A stretch of 64,000 nucleotides of DNA from Multifurca ochricompacta (GCA_022496185.1 WTXG01000052.1:1-64000); one strand, 5' to 3'; shown: positions 44,901 through 58,106, numbered from the stretch's first letter. The notes: generated by a model not told the origin, from the sequence alone. Translations and numbers: made by a program.

Positions 44901-45245
44901 TAAACAGACAGGATCCCAGAGACTTCTGTCGATACAAGTGAGATCAATGACCTGATAAGAGAACGAGAAATACAATTCTCAAGATCGTTCAGGTTCAATT
45001 CTCTCTCCGCGACGATAATGGTTAATGCGAGGAGAAGGTTCTGATCGACAACAATCCATTGTGTAAGTTGTTGTAGGAGAGCAAAAAAAAAACGGCTAGA
45101 GATGAGAGAGAAGGACTAAATTTGGTTCACTTCTTTCGATTCATTTCACCACGCTCGGGCCTGGACGAGGAGAAAGAGGCACTCCACTGGGTTATCTACT
45201 TCATCATCTTCCCACTCACTGTACTACTGTATACAACACAGGAAG
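41968..45245. other. Gene-free or unrecognised region
   Basis: 3.3 kb of ordinary-complexity sequence, unlike the simple-repeat gaps elsewhere. Open stretches such as 42399-42914 (+) and 43522-44025 or 44206-44757 (-) exist, but no motif or splice structure is recognisable. It may be a decayed gene or transposon. Confidence 0.4.
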
Positions 45246-46837
45246 ATGGGAATGCCACTCGATTCTCCCGAGGAGGTTATCACCTTGCCTCCAATCGACA
45301 CGATACCTGATGATTCAGTAGAAGATCAACCTTCACCAGGTCCGACACTCCTGGTAAGCTATACATCTTTTTTCTTTCTCATTAAAAAAAAAAAAAAAAG
45401 GAAAAGACCTTCGCGTGAAAGGTGTAAATGCTTAATGCTTTGTGCGTGTGATGGTCAGGGAAACAAGATCGGTTCGCTCAACTTACCCGAGCTGATATCG
45501 GGAGGTGGTGCTTGGTCACATTTTTACAACAACGAAGACAAGCTCTCGACAGATATCCCACTGCGTACCATCCGGTTAGCTCTACGGTACATCTCCCCCC
45601 TAAAATTCATAACCATGCATGCATGAACTATATCATCCCTCACGCTCGCTCACGTAAACCCCCTCCCACACATGCATAGATACGGCATCCGCGCCTTCGA
45701 CACCGCGCCCTATTACGACAACTCCGAAATCATCCTCGGCACGGTTCTTAAAGCTCTCGAACCTGAATTCCCTCGCGATTCCTACCAACTGATCACCAAA
45801 GTGGGGAGATATGGCCCTACCAAATCCGATTTCGATTATTCTCCTGAAGTGATCCGTCGTAGCGTCCGTCGATCCTTGATCCGTCTGAACACCGAATATC
45901 TCGACATCGTGTACTTGCATGATGTCGAGTTCGTCGCTCCTTGTGTTTCCCCCCGCGTGGAAGGTAATCATGAGAGTGCGTTGGGAGAAGAGGCAGCTGC
46001 ATATGGCGTCGCGCCAGAGCAGTATTATAGTGATTCTGGTTCCAGTCTCAGTGAAGGCGACGAACGTGTACTCGCAGCCATCGAATCCCTACGCGCTCTC
46101 CAAGCAGAAGGTCTCATCCGATACGTCGGCATAAGCGGTTCGTTTCTCTCTTTTTCCTTCTCTCTCTCTCACCCTTGGAAACCAACGCGGGGGGGTGGGG
46201 GGGGGGGGACAATCACAGGTCTACCTCTCCCAGCGCTTCTCCGAACTTCCCTTCTCGTCCTTCAACACACAGGACGTCCCTTAGACGCAGTCCAATCTTA
46301 CGCTCATCTCACCCTCCAAAACACAACCACATCAAAATTCGCTCAAGCTCTTCGCTCTCGCGCACAAGTCCGTCAAGTTCTCGCAGCCTCTCCACTCGGA
46401 ATGGGTCTTCTCTCTCCTTCATCACCAGCTCATTCTTCTCCACCTGTTTGGCATCCAGCTTCTGAAAAGGTTCGTGAAGCCGCTCGTGAAGCCGTTCGAG
46501 CGATCGGTGAGAATGAGTCTGCTTTGGTCGCCGTGGCTTGGTCGGTCCTTGAGGCCACGACGACAACAATGACGACGCGGGAGGGTGGTGGTAAAGGTGG
46601 TAAAGGTGGTGAGGTTGATGATGGGGATAAATACCCGTCGTGATTGGGATGAGTAATACCCACGAAGTGCATGCCGCCGTCGCCGCATGGCGTTGGGCGA
46701 AGGACGAGACGAGGCGAGAGGAGTTGGAGCGCAAGGCTGCGCTCGCCCGGGGTGTGTTCGAGCGTACAGGCACGCCGGATGGACGTGGCCTTCAGGAAAT
46801 TGGGCGTGAACGGGAACGTATGCGGTCCCCCGTCTAA
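45246..46837 (+). CDS. Aldo/keto reductase, D-arabinose 1-dehydrogenase-like
   Basis: Exons 45246-45353, 45459-45586, 45680-46137 and 46219-46837, about 437 residues. The AKR catalytic tetrad is visible: Asp and Tyr in AFDTAPYYDNSEIILG, Lys in LITKVGRYGP and His in VYLHDVEF. Later parts include LIRYVGISG, LDAVQSYAHLTLQN and ASPLGMGLL. This matches the ARA2/L-galactose dehydrogenase-like subgroup, which oxidises aldoses with NAD(P)+ in erythroascorbate-type synthesis. One A is missing near 46628, just before the conserved VVIGMSNTHEV; without it the frame stops at 46641. Exact substrate not determined. Confidence 0.85.
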
Positions 46838-47054
46838 CATTTTATTCTCTTCTTCTGTATATTTACGACCAACCCAACCAAACCAAGAAGGAAATCTGGA
46901 GTAGAACTATATATATTGGTGTGCCCCCCCGAAAAGATAATGGAAATGGTTCGTTGTGATGATAATGGAACAACTACATAACACAAAAAATGATCACTCC
47001 TACAAAAAAAGAAACAACAACAGAGATACAACCCACCCACTCCACCATTGTTTT

Positions 47055-47114
<60 letters not shown>

Positions 47115-47266
47115 TTTTCTTTGTTGATTTCCCTTCTTCTGGCCCTTTTTTTTTTCTTTCTCCGCTTTCACTTTCAATTTTATCTTAACTAAAAAAAAAA
47201 AAAACGAAATAACCCGAGAGGCCCAAACCGAGCCGAAACAAACCAAACCAAGCCAATTTGCGTGGC
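46838..47266. other. Convergent intergenic region with TTTC microsatellite
   Basis: 3' flanks of the aldo/keto reductase (+) and STI1 (-). It is dominated by (TTTC)n at 47052-47115. Confidence 0.7.
47052..47115. repeat. (TTTC)n microsatellite, about 16 units
   Basis: Uninterrupted CTTT/TTTC repeat between the convergent 3' ends. Confidence 0.95.
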
Positions 47267-49656
47267 TCATCTCGTCTTGATGATACCAGCATTGATGAGC
47301 TTCACAATTTTGTTTCGCACCGTCGGGTTTTTCATATGATCCTGCAGCGCTTGCGGGTTCGTCTGCGCCTGCTGCAAAATGCTCTGCATCACTGGATCGG
47401 TCATAATACCCTGTTTTTTTTTTTTTTTTTAAAAATTGGTTTTAAGAACGAACCTCTCATCATCAGGGGGAGGAGGGGGGGGGAGAATGATTTAAAAAAA
47501 AAAGAACGCACCGCAACTTCAGGATCGCGCATCGCTCGTTCCATCGTTTCCTGCTCCGTCTCATTAGCGCGCTGAGAGCTGATCGCGCTTTGGACCTTAA
47601 ACGCAAGATCCTGAATCTCGCGCGTGCTTTTCGATCCCGCCGTTTCATCCTGCTCCCGCGCAACCTCCAGCGCTTCAAGCGCCTTGGTATACTCCCGCAG
47701 AGCGAACAGCACACTAGCCTTTCGAATATGCGCCTTGACTTTTGTTGTCGATCACATATCAACATTCAACATCAGAGAGAGAGAAAGAGAGAGGAGGGGG
47801 GGGGGGGGAGGAATAAAGGATTTTTTAAAACTTTGCTCACTTACCGAATGTGGGATCTACGCGAATCGCCTCCTCAACGTCCTTGAGAGCCTCAGGTAGC
47901 GCAACGAGCTTGGTATACGCGAGCGCGCGATTATTATACCCACGTGCGTCACTTGGATCACGATTGATGCTCTCCGTATAACTCTTCACCGCACCGGCAA
48001 AGTCTCCCTCCTTGAACAATCGGTTACCCTCCTCGCGAGCAGCGGCCGACAGCGCTGGATTGACGTACGCCGCGCGGTCCGCGGCAGCCTTGGTGCGCTC
48101 AACGTCCTTGAGCTTGTTGAGAACGTCGGGCGTGCGATGTTCCGTGAGCGACTTTTCGAAAAAGCGGATTGCGTTGGCCAGATCGTCTTTTTTGGCGTAG
48201 GCCGACCCGATACGACCGTACGCCTTTGCGATGAGCTTATAGTCCGTGCGAAGCTGATGGGGGGGGGATAACATGGTGAGTGATCGAGTGCTTAACATTG
48301 ACAGGAAATCAAGGAAGGAAGGAAGGAAGGTAGGAAAGACTCACGTCGCGACCTTCATCAACGGCCTTCTGGCACGCCTCGATCGACTTGTCGTATTCTC
48401 CCTTCTCAAAGTATGCCGCTATGATGCGACGCACGTCAGTCAGCAATGGACACGTCGTATGTACGAACAAGAGAACCACCCACCGCCCAAATTCGTCAGA
48501 TATGTAACATCCTTGGGCCACCTCTCCCAAGCCTTGCTAAAGTGCGTGATAGCCGCCTCAAGATCGCGCTTTTTATATGCCCCTGTGCCGAGCACCTTTT
48601 CTGCCTCGGCGGCCGCCTTCGCAACTGCATCCTCATCCTCACCCTCATCCTCCTCATCGTCCGTTTCCACCTTTTCTGGACCAGCCATCTCCACGTCCAC
48701 CGACTCTGGTGCCTTATATGAGGAAGAGGCGGATGGTGTTGATGTCGGTTTCGCATATGGCGGGGGAGAAGAGGATGGGAAGGAAGTGGAAGCGGCTGAC
48801 TTGGGTACACCAGGCGGGAGATCATCCGAACCTTCAGGCCGACTAAAGCCCTGCATATCGAACCCCATGAGAGCACCGAGGACGTCGATCATGCGCGGAT
48901 CGCTGTTGAGCAAGCTCTGCGCGATCTGCGGATTCTTCTGTATGAGCTGAAGCTGTACGTTGAAAGAAAGGTTATAAGCAGAAGCAAGATTGCGGAAGGG
49001 AGAGAAGAGAGTGCGCCATACTTTTTGCATGAAACTGGCATCGGCAAGGTGTTTCGCAGTACGTGGGTTGGCGGCGAGCTTTGCGAGCATGCCAGGATCG
49101 CTGAACATCTTGCCTATTCCCAATGCCTCTGTGCCGTCATCGCGCTCATCCGCCGCTATTTATCATAAGAAGGTTAGCATTTTAAAGGGGGGGGTTGGGT
49201 TGTTCCCACATAAGACACACACACATACATACCCTTGGCAGCCTTGACTTCTTCGTAACCCTTGCGTATCGCAGGGCTATCCTCAATTTTAAGACCGAGT
49301 TCATAAGCCTCGATAGCTTCATCATATCGACGTTGACCGTGTAGTGCGGCACCCTTACGCGCGTATCCCTTGGGCCATGTCGGATTTGCCTTGATACACT
49401 GCACGGGGTATCCAAATTTCAGTCGTGTAGGCGGTTGTTGTTGTTAGGAGGGGGAGAATAGCGGATACTGCACCTGATCTGCATCTTCGAGTGCGCCATC
49501 CCAGTCGCGCTTTCCAGCCTTTGCGGCGCTGCGATTCGACCAGAGAACGAAATTGGATTGATCCAAGTCAAGTGCCTTTGAGAAAAGGTTGATGGCACGA
49601 TCATAATCTTTTGCGGCGAAAGCCTTATTCCCTTCTGCTTTGAGGGCTTCTGCCAT
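47267..49656 (-). CDS. STI1: Hsp70/Hsp90 co-chaperone STI1 (Hop)
   Basis: Adaptor that passes client proteins from Hsp70 to Hsp90 in the cytosol. Exons 49656-49474, 49398-49233, 49155-49022, 48952-48484, 48418-48345, 48253-47845, 47738-47512 and 47410-47267 give 1806 nt, 601 residues, intact. Order: TPR1 (EGNKAFAAKDYDRAINLFSK), DP1 (DPGMLAKLAANPRTAKHL), an acidic Pro/Ser linker, TPR2A (GTGAYKKRDLEAAITHFSKA), TPR2B (EGNRLFKEGDFAGAVKSYTE), DP2 (DPVMQSILQQAQTNPQALQD). The carboxylate-clamp Lys/Asn/Arg residues of the TPRs are present as far as can be judged. A perfect heat-shock element lies upstream. Confidence 0.96.
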
Positions 49657-49737
49657 GATGATTTAACAATGAAAAAGTGGATGAAGGAGTGTGTGGATGG
49701 GCGAACAACTACGAGGGAGAGTCAATGTCGATTTCAC

Positions 49738-49760
49738 GAATATTCGAGAACATTCTTGAA
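49738..49760. promoter_or_regulatory. Five-unit heat-shock element upstream of STI1
   Basis: GAA-ta-TTC-ga-GAA-ca-TTC-tt-GAA: five perfectly alternating nGAAn units, 82-104 nt before the STI1 start codon. This is the consensus binding site for heat-shock factor (HSF) trimers. It fits a co-chaperone gene and predicts heat induction. Confidence 0.85.
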
Positions 49761-50400
49761 CTACCCTAACCTAACTTAATCTAACCTACCTTCTTTCTTC
49801 TTCCTTCCTCCTTCTCTCTCTCTCTCTCTAAACAAACAACCCTCCAACTGGGTGCAACATGCAGACGGAGTATTTTTTTTTTAAGGCTCTGAATGGGGCC
49901 AACCATGACCGACCATTATTTCGATGATGGTGATGATGATGATGACGATACGAATGCGGAGAACACGGGAAATGTAAAACCAAAACACACGAAGCAGAAA
50001 ACCCGAACCCTCAGCATCGGCATCAACGTCAGCGTACTACGTACGGGCCGAGGAATTTAAAACAAAATGGAGAAGGCGAAACGCAAGTTGTGAGTCCCTG
50101 CAAAGTGTTAGTAAACTTTGTAACTATGGACGTCGCGATCGATACAAGCGCGATCTCCACTTGGCTAACTAGCTAAATTAAATAAATAAAAATAAAAAAT
50201 AATCGGGAGCCAGTCGGAATTAAGCTAACTAAGACCCTACTTGCAACCATACCGACACCCCTCAAAGCATATACATGTGCATGTAGCATGCATTCATGAA
50301 ACGTCGGTCGGAGAGGAGGGAGGGGGGGGAGGGGGCGTGGCGTAGAATGAATGAATGAATTATGGTTGTTACGCACGCGGAGATAGATCTTAGACAACTT

Positions 50401-50462
50401 TCCACCACCACTACCACCACCACCACCACTAATGACTACTACTACTACTACTACTACTACTA
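50401..50462. repeat. (ACC)n and (ACT)n microsatellite
   Basis: CCACCA/ACTACC units followed by about nine ACT units. Confidence 0.9.
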
Positions 50463-50828
50463 ACTAACTTTGTACTTTTGCTTGAACTTTTGCTTGGCCC
50501 ATTGGAAAAATTTTCGTTCTAAAAATTAAGAAAATAGTTGGAGGCTGAGTTGACGTGACGTATGACGACATGTATGATCATGAACACGTGTGACCGTGCT
50601 TTGTGATCCGCCGCTGTCGGAAAGAAAAGGGGGGAAAGAGAAATATAACGATGGGTGGAAATGTGGATATGCTACATGTACACGAGGTGATGCGTCAGAG
50701 GGCGCAAAAAAATGGAGGGCGGCGGATCTCAAAGTGGTCTTGGCTTTTTTTCATGGTATTATCATTTAGTTAGCGTAGCCGTGGCTACTCCTTAAGTATC
50801 CGTTTCACCCCGAAGCGAGAGAGAGAAT

Positions 50829-50875
50829 GTGTGTGTGTGTGTGTGTGTGTGTGTCTCTCTCTCTCTCTCTCTCTC
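50829..50875. repeat. (GT)n(CT)n microsatellite
   Basis: About 13 GT units directly followed by about 11 CT units. A further (CT)n(CG)n is at 51173-51200. Confidence 0.95.
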
Positions 50876-53800
50876 CTCAAATTTCAAATCTCTGGGCTTC
50901 AAGGTGAAACGCGACACGGTTTAACTATCAGCCTTCTCAATCTCTCCTCTTTTCTTTTCTCTCCTTTCCTCATTCTCTCTCTTCTTCTTCTCGATCAACT
51001 CAACTCGGCTTGGTTCGTTCGTTTTCGACCCTGCCTACCCAACTCCAACCCCCCCCCCCTCCCCCCAATCCTAATTAGTCCCATGCGCGGTCAGTCGCGA
51101 TCAGTGCCACGAGCCTTGGCATTTGGGTCTTGAGATCCGCCGGCCCGGAATGGCCCTCTTTACTTTAACAAGCTCTCTCTCTCTCTCGCGCGCGCGCGCG
51201 TTGTCAACTTGCCTTCATGCTTCATGTCATGTGTGAAAGAAAGAGGGAGAGAAACATAAACATATGATCTTTCCCTTCCCCCCTTGCGGGATCAATAAAC
51301 AATACACGCCACGATTTTTTTTTTTTTGGGGGGGGGATAGATAGATAGAATACAAATAATTAAAAAATCAAGCCAACTTACTACTACTCGTAGCGCGCAT
51401 GGGTGCCATGCCAGCCAACCCCGCCCCGCAATGGATCCACTCGAACCCGTGTGCGGCCGTGCCAAAAAAAAAAAGAAAAAACTAAAATATACGCCACGCC
51501 ACGCCACACACATAAATCCTATCCTGCCAAGCCCAAACTACATAAAAATCGGACCTGTTTTCTTTTTTTGTTGTTACCCGAACGCATTCGCAACCGCAGA
51601 GAAGGGTGGGTGGCAAACAACCTTGCTATCCCCATACAGGGTATAATTGATTCTTTTTTTGGCTTGTTTGATCATGGGGCCTAAAATCGTCAGTAGGCGG
51701 ACGTGCCAATCATCAGATCAGAACGCGGCGTGCGACTTATGTGCATCTTTGATCCTAACAGCGCAATACATAGCAATATTATTAGTATGTGCGAGATGTG
51801 GGTTTTTCCTTTTTCTTTATCTCTGTCGATCTGCTCAGGTTGTTTCCCATCCACACACATAACACACTCACCACACTCAACTCCCGTTATCGCCGCGGTT
51901 TAATATGCAATGCAAAATTCGATTAGCCGTTTATCTCTCTATCTCTATCTCTATCTCTATCTCTCTATAACAGTTTGTTTCGTGCGTGCGCGTTTGAGGT
52001 ATGGTTGTGTCCGTCCGCCCTGGGAACATTCTTTAGTTGGCCGCCACAGGGGGAAAGGTGGCGCGTGAAGTGGGCCATCTTTCTCTTTCTCTCTCTCTGT
52101 CTCCCCCTCTCATCCTACGCCCATCAAAAAAAATTTAAATTCTTCACTGTTCGCGGTTCCCGAACTCGGAGTGAGGTGGGATAAGAGTGCTTATGTTCCT
52201 TTCCCTTTTTAACTTTTTTTTTTTTTTTTTGTTGGCACCTTTGTTTTTCCCCTTTTAAAAAAATAAAAATAAATAAAAAGTCAAAAACCCCCGCGCGCAG
52301 TTGGTGTTTTTTTATTTTATTTTATTTTATTTAGAGTGGCGGATCAGGATCAAACGAATGAACCGATCGCGCGAGTGGATCTATCCCGTTCCTCACAAAT
52401 ACCCCTTCCTAAACACTCTTCAATCTATTCTCCGTATCCGTACTTTTCCGGACCCTTCCACCTCTGTCGTTGTACTCCCGCCCCCTTCCCGGTTTCACTC
52501 CCTTCCGCCGGATTTCCTCTTTTGTATAGTCTAAGAGTCATAGGGGAGGAAGGGGGAAGGGGGAGGGGGCAACGGATGGGGCTGTGTGTCGTTGCCTCTC
52601 CACACTTTTTTTTTCAACTTAACTTCTTAAAGTTTCCCCCTCCCCCCCCCGTCCCTCCTCTCTTTAGCTGGCGCTAAGGACGAATAGTAGAAAAAACTAA
52701 ACTATTTAAAGAAATTGATAAAAATTACATTAGAGTAACTTTTTTTTTTTTTTTGAAACCAATGTCAACAGGCAGTAAACGACAACTTTGCCTTTTGGGG
52801 GTGGGTAGTGGTGGTGGTAGTAGTAGTAGTGGTGTTGGGTTGCCACCTATCAGCGTCAATCGTCATGTGTCATTTGTCCTGTCAGTCACATTATCATACA
52901 TACCATACCTGTCTGTCGGCCGGCCGGCCATCAATAGGAGAGAAGGGGGGGGGGGGAGGAATCTAGTCCTGCCACAGCCCCCCCCCCCCCTCCCTCCCCC
53001 CCGTGCGTGCCAGAAACGTTCAAAAATAATGGATCAAGGTCCAAGATCGAATTTCAAAAGCAAGGGGATCGTTGAAAAACGAAAACACGCCCACAAAAGA
53101 AAGATTTGGGAGGACCCAGATATATATATATATAAAAAAAGAAAAAAAGTCATCAGGTCCGTGATGAAGATGAAGAGATGGAGATGGAAATGATCCGCCA
53201 TACGACAGGGCGCACGGCGCACGGCAGGTCCACTCCGAAGAAGAAATGTGTGGAACCAACCAAGTCCAAACTAACTCCACCTGACCCACACCTTCATCCA
53301 CATAAAGAGACACACAGATAGGCCCTTATTCATTCAATAAGGCGAAGAGAGAGAGAGAGAGGGGGGTCACCGGTCACATTTCAGCACTCACTCACTTTTT
53401 GGAAAACAAAAAAAAAAAAAAAGAGGAAGAAGCAACATTATTTTTAAACATCGCGAATACCATAAAAGGACATTTCTGTTAAAAGTTGGGGCAGATGCAA
53501 CCAACACACGAAGAGGAATTAATTCCACTTTTTTTTTTCCTTTTTCTTTCTTTCTTTCTTTCTTTCTTTTCGCGCCGACGGCTTAAAAAAGAGGAAGGGG
53601 GAGGCTCTTAACCCAAACCACCACTCTTATCAAAAAGAGGGGAAAAATTTAAATTTAAATTTAAAAAAAAAAACTCAGCCAGGTTTCTCTCTCTCTCTTC
53701 TGGGCTTTGGTAAACAAACAAACTAAGAGAAGAAACGAAGTACATATAATGTATGTGTGGGAGGGGGGGCGAGAGCTCGATGCCCCGCCAAGAACGGGAG

Positions 53801-54228
53801 TGATTTGCCGCTCCGCTTTGAAAGAGAGAATGAAGAAGAGTGGAAATCCGAGAGTTCCGAGAGTTCCGAGAGGGTCAAAAATAAAATAAAATAAGAAATA
53901 AAGGTCGGTAGAAGGTCCGAATTCCCCGAGTTATCCGAATCGAGTCATTCGTCGAATTTGGGAGGAGTAGGACAGAGTTTTAAAAATAAAATTAAAAAAA
54001 GAGGGATCATGATGGTTTTTTATTTTTGGGTATATGTATCATACTTCTTTATATATTCCCTATTGGTAAAGAGAGTGGAGGAGGTTTGTTCACCGCGTTT
54101 GTGTGTGAAAAAAAAAAGAAGAATAAACAGAACAACATCCAAACTCAAACTCGTTTATACCCACCTCTCTCTTCTTGGTCATCATACCGGATAACGAAAA
54201 CAAAAAGGAAAAGAAGAAAAACATAAAA

Positions 54229-54262
54229 GGGGGAGTGGGGGGGGGGGGCGGGGGGGGCGGGC
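54229..54262 (+). repeat. G-rich tract with quadruplex potential
   Basis: GGGGGAGTG, then two long G runs separated by single C. A similar tract (GGGGTG13) is at 54677-54703. Both could form G-quadruplexes. Run lengths are probably inexact. Confidence 0.7.
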
Positions 54263-55521
54263 TTCGCTACCCCCCTTTCCTTATTTATTTTATTTTGTCT
54301 TCGTGGTCGTCGTGATGGAAACAAACAAGGGGGGGGGAGCCCTTGTGCTGAGTAAGTAGGTAGGCTCCTCCTTATATAAATAAATATATATGATGTAATG
54401 TCGATCTCTTTTTTTTTTGTTGTTTCTTTTTTTTTTTGTTTCCTTTTCTTTTCCTTTTGGGCAGTGCATGCACCGTCCGAAAAAAGAAAAAAAAGAAAAG
54501 AAAAGAAAAATAAAAAGGGAAATGGAAATGGAAACGTGTACCAAACGTTTGATGTGCTGTTAGCTGCAAACCCCCCTGCCAGACCACTCCCCCCCCCTCC
54601 CCTTCCCCTTTATTTTTATCTTTTATCTCCGCCTGTAATGAGGAACGAACTAATAGCCCCATATGCCACGCCAGTCCGGGGTGGGGGGGGGGGGGAAGGG
54701 GGCGCGAGCCTTTCGCTTGGCATTTTTACTTTTAGTATCAAGAGCAGGAGAGTAGTTTAGTTTAGTTTAATTTTTTTTTTTTTATAATATAGGCGGCTGG
54801 TCGTGTCCAAACCAAAAGAGAAAAAAAATATAAAAATAACCACCAACCAAAATGGGACTTTCCTCTCCTTTTTTTTTTTTTTCTCTCAGGGAGCTTGGTA
54901 AAGACAAATCACCCGAAATCTTTTTTTTTTTTTGTGCAACTGATGATGATTGCTGGCCCTGACCCGAAAGGAGATGTATTTGTGCACACACATATTGGCA
55001 CGGTCGGTGAGAGACCATGGCCACCAAGGAACGGACGGACTTCCGGACGCCGGGGGTAATTGTAAGGAACCGATATGATATGTATAAGTTAGGTAACAAT
55101 GTTGGTTATACTATATTTTATATATATATATATACAATTCATTTTTCTCACACACACATTATATACACCCCTTCCTCCTCTTTCCTCTGTACTCCTACTC
55201 CTACTCCTTTTTCTTCCTTTACCGGAGCCCGGTATTATAGGCGAGAGAAATGCCAAATACCGATTATCCGACGTAAGGAGTGTGTTTAGTTGGGGTAAAA
55301 GACTCGCTTTGAAAGGGGAAAAGGTTAAGTGGAAGAAGAAGGGAGGAAATTTTTAAGAAAAAAAAAAGAAAAAAAAAAGAAAGGTGGTGGTGTTTAAAAA
55401 TTCCGGCGAGGAAGGAGAAGAGAGGGTTTTTTACTACACGACTAAATGCAGGCAAGGGCATACCATATGCGGATTTATTCTTGCGCCTCCACCGCCGAAT
55501 AAATGATGATGATGACGACCG

Positions 55522-55524
<3 letters not shown>

Positions 55525-55552
<28 letters not shown>
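55525..55552. repeat. (GA)n microsatellite
   Basis: About 14 GA units. Other GA/CT tracts in the right part lie at 56193-56214, 62770-62800 and 63333-63354. Confidence 0.9.
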
Positions 55553-55555
<3 letters not shown>

Positions 55556-56851
55556 TGGGGTGCAAGTGTAAAATAAACCAAGTAGGCGCTATCACTACTA
55601 TCTCACCATCACATACAGCACACTACAAGTGGGATGGGGGGAGGGGAAAATAACCTGCAACGGTGCTCATTTAGCCGGTGCCGGTACCGATGTACTCTCG
55701 GCGCGAGTTAGTAGTAGTAGTGGTAGTAGTAGGAGGGGGTCCGTTTATCCTTACCATCAAATTTTTTTTTTTTTCAAGACCAAGAGACAGATAGAAGAAA
55801 GATAGACAAGGCCCCTCCTCCCCCCCTCTCTCGAGGCACGCACGTCGCGTGTCATCATTTTTTTATTCATATATCAGTGACATTTGCGCAGCAGCACCAC
55901 AGAAAATAAATTCAAATTCAAATGAATGATCAAGTAATCAAATTACATATTTTTGACGTTGTTGACGGTTTGGAAACAAAACAACCACCAAACTCTTCCT
56001 AAGTGGAGGGGGGAGTAGCGGTACCTGCTTCACGGCCGGCCGGTTTTGTGTTTAAGAGAAAGAAAGAAAAAAAAAGAAAGGAAAGGAATAAGGACATGTG
56101 CTTTGTTTTTCTTAATTTTTACTAGTAGTACGTTGTAAAATGAATTAAAAGGTAAATGAATGAAAAAAAGAACCGAGACCGAGAGAGAAAGACATAGAGA
56201 GAGAGAGAGAGAGAGGCAGAAACAGGTAAAAAAACTGACCGCACGAAAGAAACGAAACGAAATGAGCGTTTATCATCGCGCGGCAGACACAGACCAGACA
56301 GGCAGGGGTGGGGGTTGAGTCAGAATTACTCATTATGGCCCCTTTCCCTCCTGTGCCGCGCTGTCCCGAATAAACGAAAAACGAAAACCGAAACACGTTC
56401 CTGTCTCTCTCTGTCTCCTCTTGCCACATGCAACTGCGTCGTCAAACAACATCGAAAAATGCCTTCTTTTTTTTTTTTAATTTTTTTTTTTTAGAGAAAA
56501 AAAAAAAAAGAAACATCCTCTGGCTAGGTCTTTCTTCTTGGTTTTTTTAATTTTAATTTTTGCAATCAGATGAGGAGGAGGAGGGGGGAGGGGGGGGAGA
56601 ACGTCACGCTAAAAGTGGATGATGAACAAGCGAGATTTGCATGGATGAAGGAAAAGAGATTAATTAAACATGAGGCGGCAACGGGGGTTGTGTAGTAAAC
56701 TTCTTTACTTGAAGACGCCCGCCTTTGTCGGTTGTGTACATACATGTTATGTTGATGTGCGTCGTGTGTCGTGCGTCTTTTTTTTCATGCATGCATGTTA
56801 TGCGGGTGCCATCATTTACAAGAGGAGGTTACCATGCACGGCAAATTGACG

Positions 56852-56902
56852 TCTTTATTTTTATTTATTTATTTATTTATTTATTTATTCATTCATTCAT
56901 TC
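56852..56902. repeat. (TTTA)n(TTCA)n microsatellite
   Basis: About nine TTTA units followed by four ATTC units. Confidence 0.9.
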
Positions 56903-57714
56903 TCAAAATGAGGACGGATGCATGTATTTATGTGTATGCGCTCTCGGAGCGGCGGTCGGTCTCTCTATTTTTTTTTAATAATGCTTGCTTGCGATATATA
57001 AATAAGCTGTCATCCGGGATTTCAAACAAATCGGAGAAAGGAAAAAAGGAAAAGGATGAGTGAGAGAGAGAGCCAAGCCAGCGAGAGGGTGTAGCGATCA
57101 AATGATGATCGGTTATGATGACATGTGCAAGAGCCGAACGAACGAACCTTGCAATCAGTTCGTTTCGTTCGTTCGTCCCGGGAAAAGAAAAAAAGAAAAA
57201 GAAAAAGAAACGAGCAAATACATAGCCCTTCCCCCCACCCCCCAAACAAAAAGGGGGGGGGGGGCGGATCAATGTGCCGTGCGTATGTTTCACGAGTGGA
57301 GTGGGAAGTGGGACGGGGGGCGATTAGAGGGGGGAAAGAAGAAGGGTGAGAGGTTGGGTGGAAGGAAGAAGGATGAAGCGGAGTAGAGTGTATCTATCGA
57401 TGATGGATCATCATGGGGGATCATGGGGGCTACGACGCGGATGCTGTTAGCTAGCCCGGAGGAGGGGAAGGGGGGGAGGGGGGAGGGGAGGAGGAGGAGG
57501 GAGAGTAGAGTTAGAGAAGATAGGAAAGAATGGGAAGGGAAGGGAAGGGAAGGAGTCAAGATTTGAGATCTTCATTCACTTCACTGATGAGTGTGTGAAG
57601 TGTGTGAGTGTACCTGACCTGGGCTTTGAACTTGTTTGCTCTCGCTCCCTCGGAGCGGTACCATGGGGTCCGGGGTCCTTGAAATAACCCACCCTGCCAC
57701 CCCACCCATAACTT

Positions 57715-57757
57715 GCGCGGGCGGTTGCGGTTGCGGTTGCGGTTGCGGTTGCGGTTG
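57715..57757. repeat. (GGTTGC)n hexanucleotide repeat
   Basis: About six perfect GCGGTT units after GCGGGCG. Not the TTAGGG telomere unit. Confidence 0.9.
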
Positions 57758-58106
57758 TAGAGCGAGATGAGATGATGAGAGATTTATGTGTGTGTCGTGT
57801 GTGTGTATGCGTGTGACCGAACTACGGGAAATATAAATTTTGTGGTAACGACGGGACGGTGAATAATAATAATATAATAAATAATAATAATATATATCAA
57901 CAATATTATATCATTGTATTGCAGCAAAGTGGGCCACTCCCTTCCCTCGACCACCTCGACCTCGACCCTTCCCCCGTAGGTGTATTTGGTGTATGTTAAG
58001 GTTAGGGGTAGGGGCAGAGGCGGTATAGCAACCCAACGCCAAACACAAAGGAAACGCTCACATCTCATCAAACAGCGCCCCCTTCCCCCGAATCTTCTTC
58101 TCTTTT

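Noticed and set aside
49762..49792. CCCTAACCTAAC, telomere-like
   Set aside because: Only one CCCTAA unit; the rest is degenerate and lies in the STI1 promoter.
51084..51133. Short ORF MRGQSRSVPRALAFG after a CT-rich tract
   Set aside because: Only 16 codons, and I could not find a convincing downstream exon.
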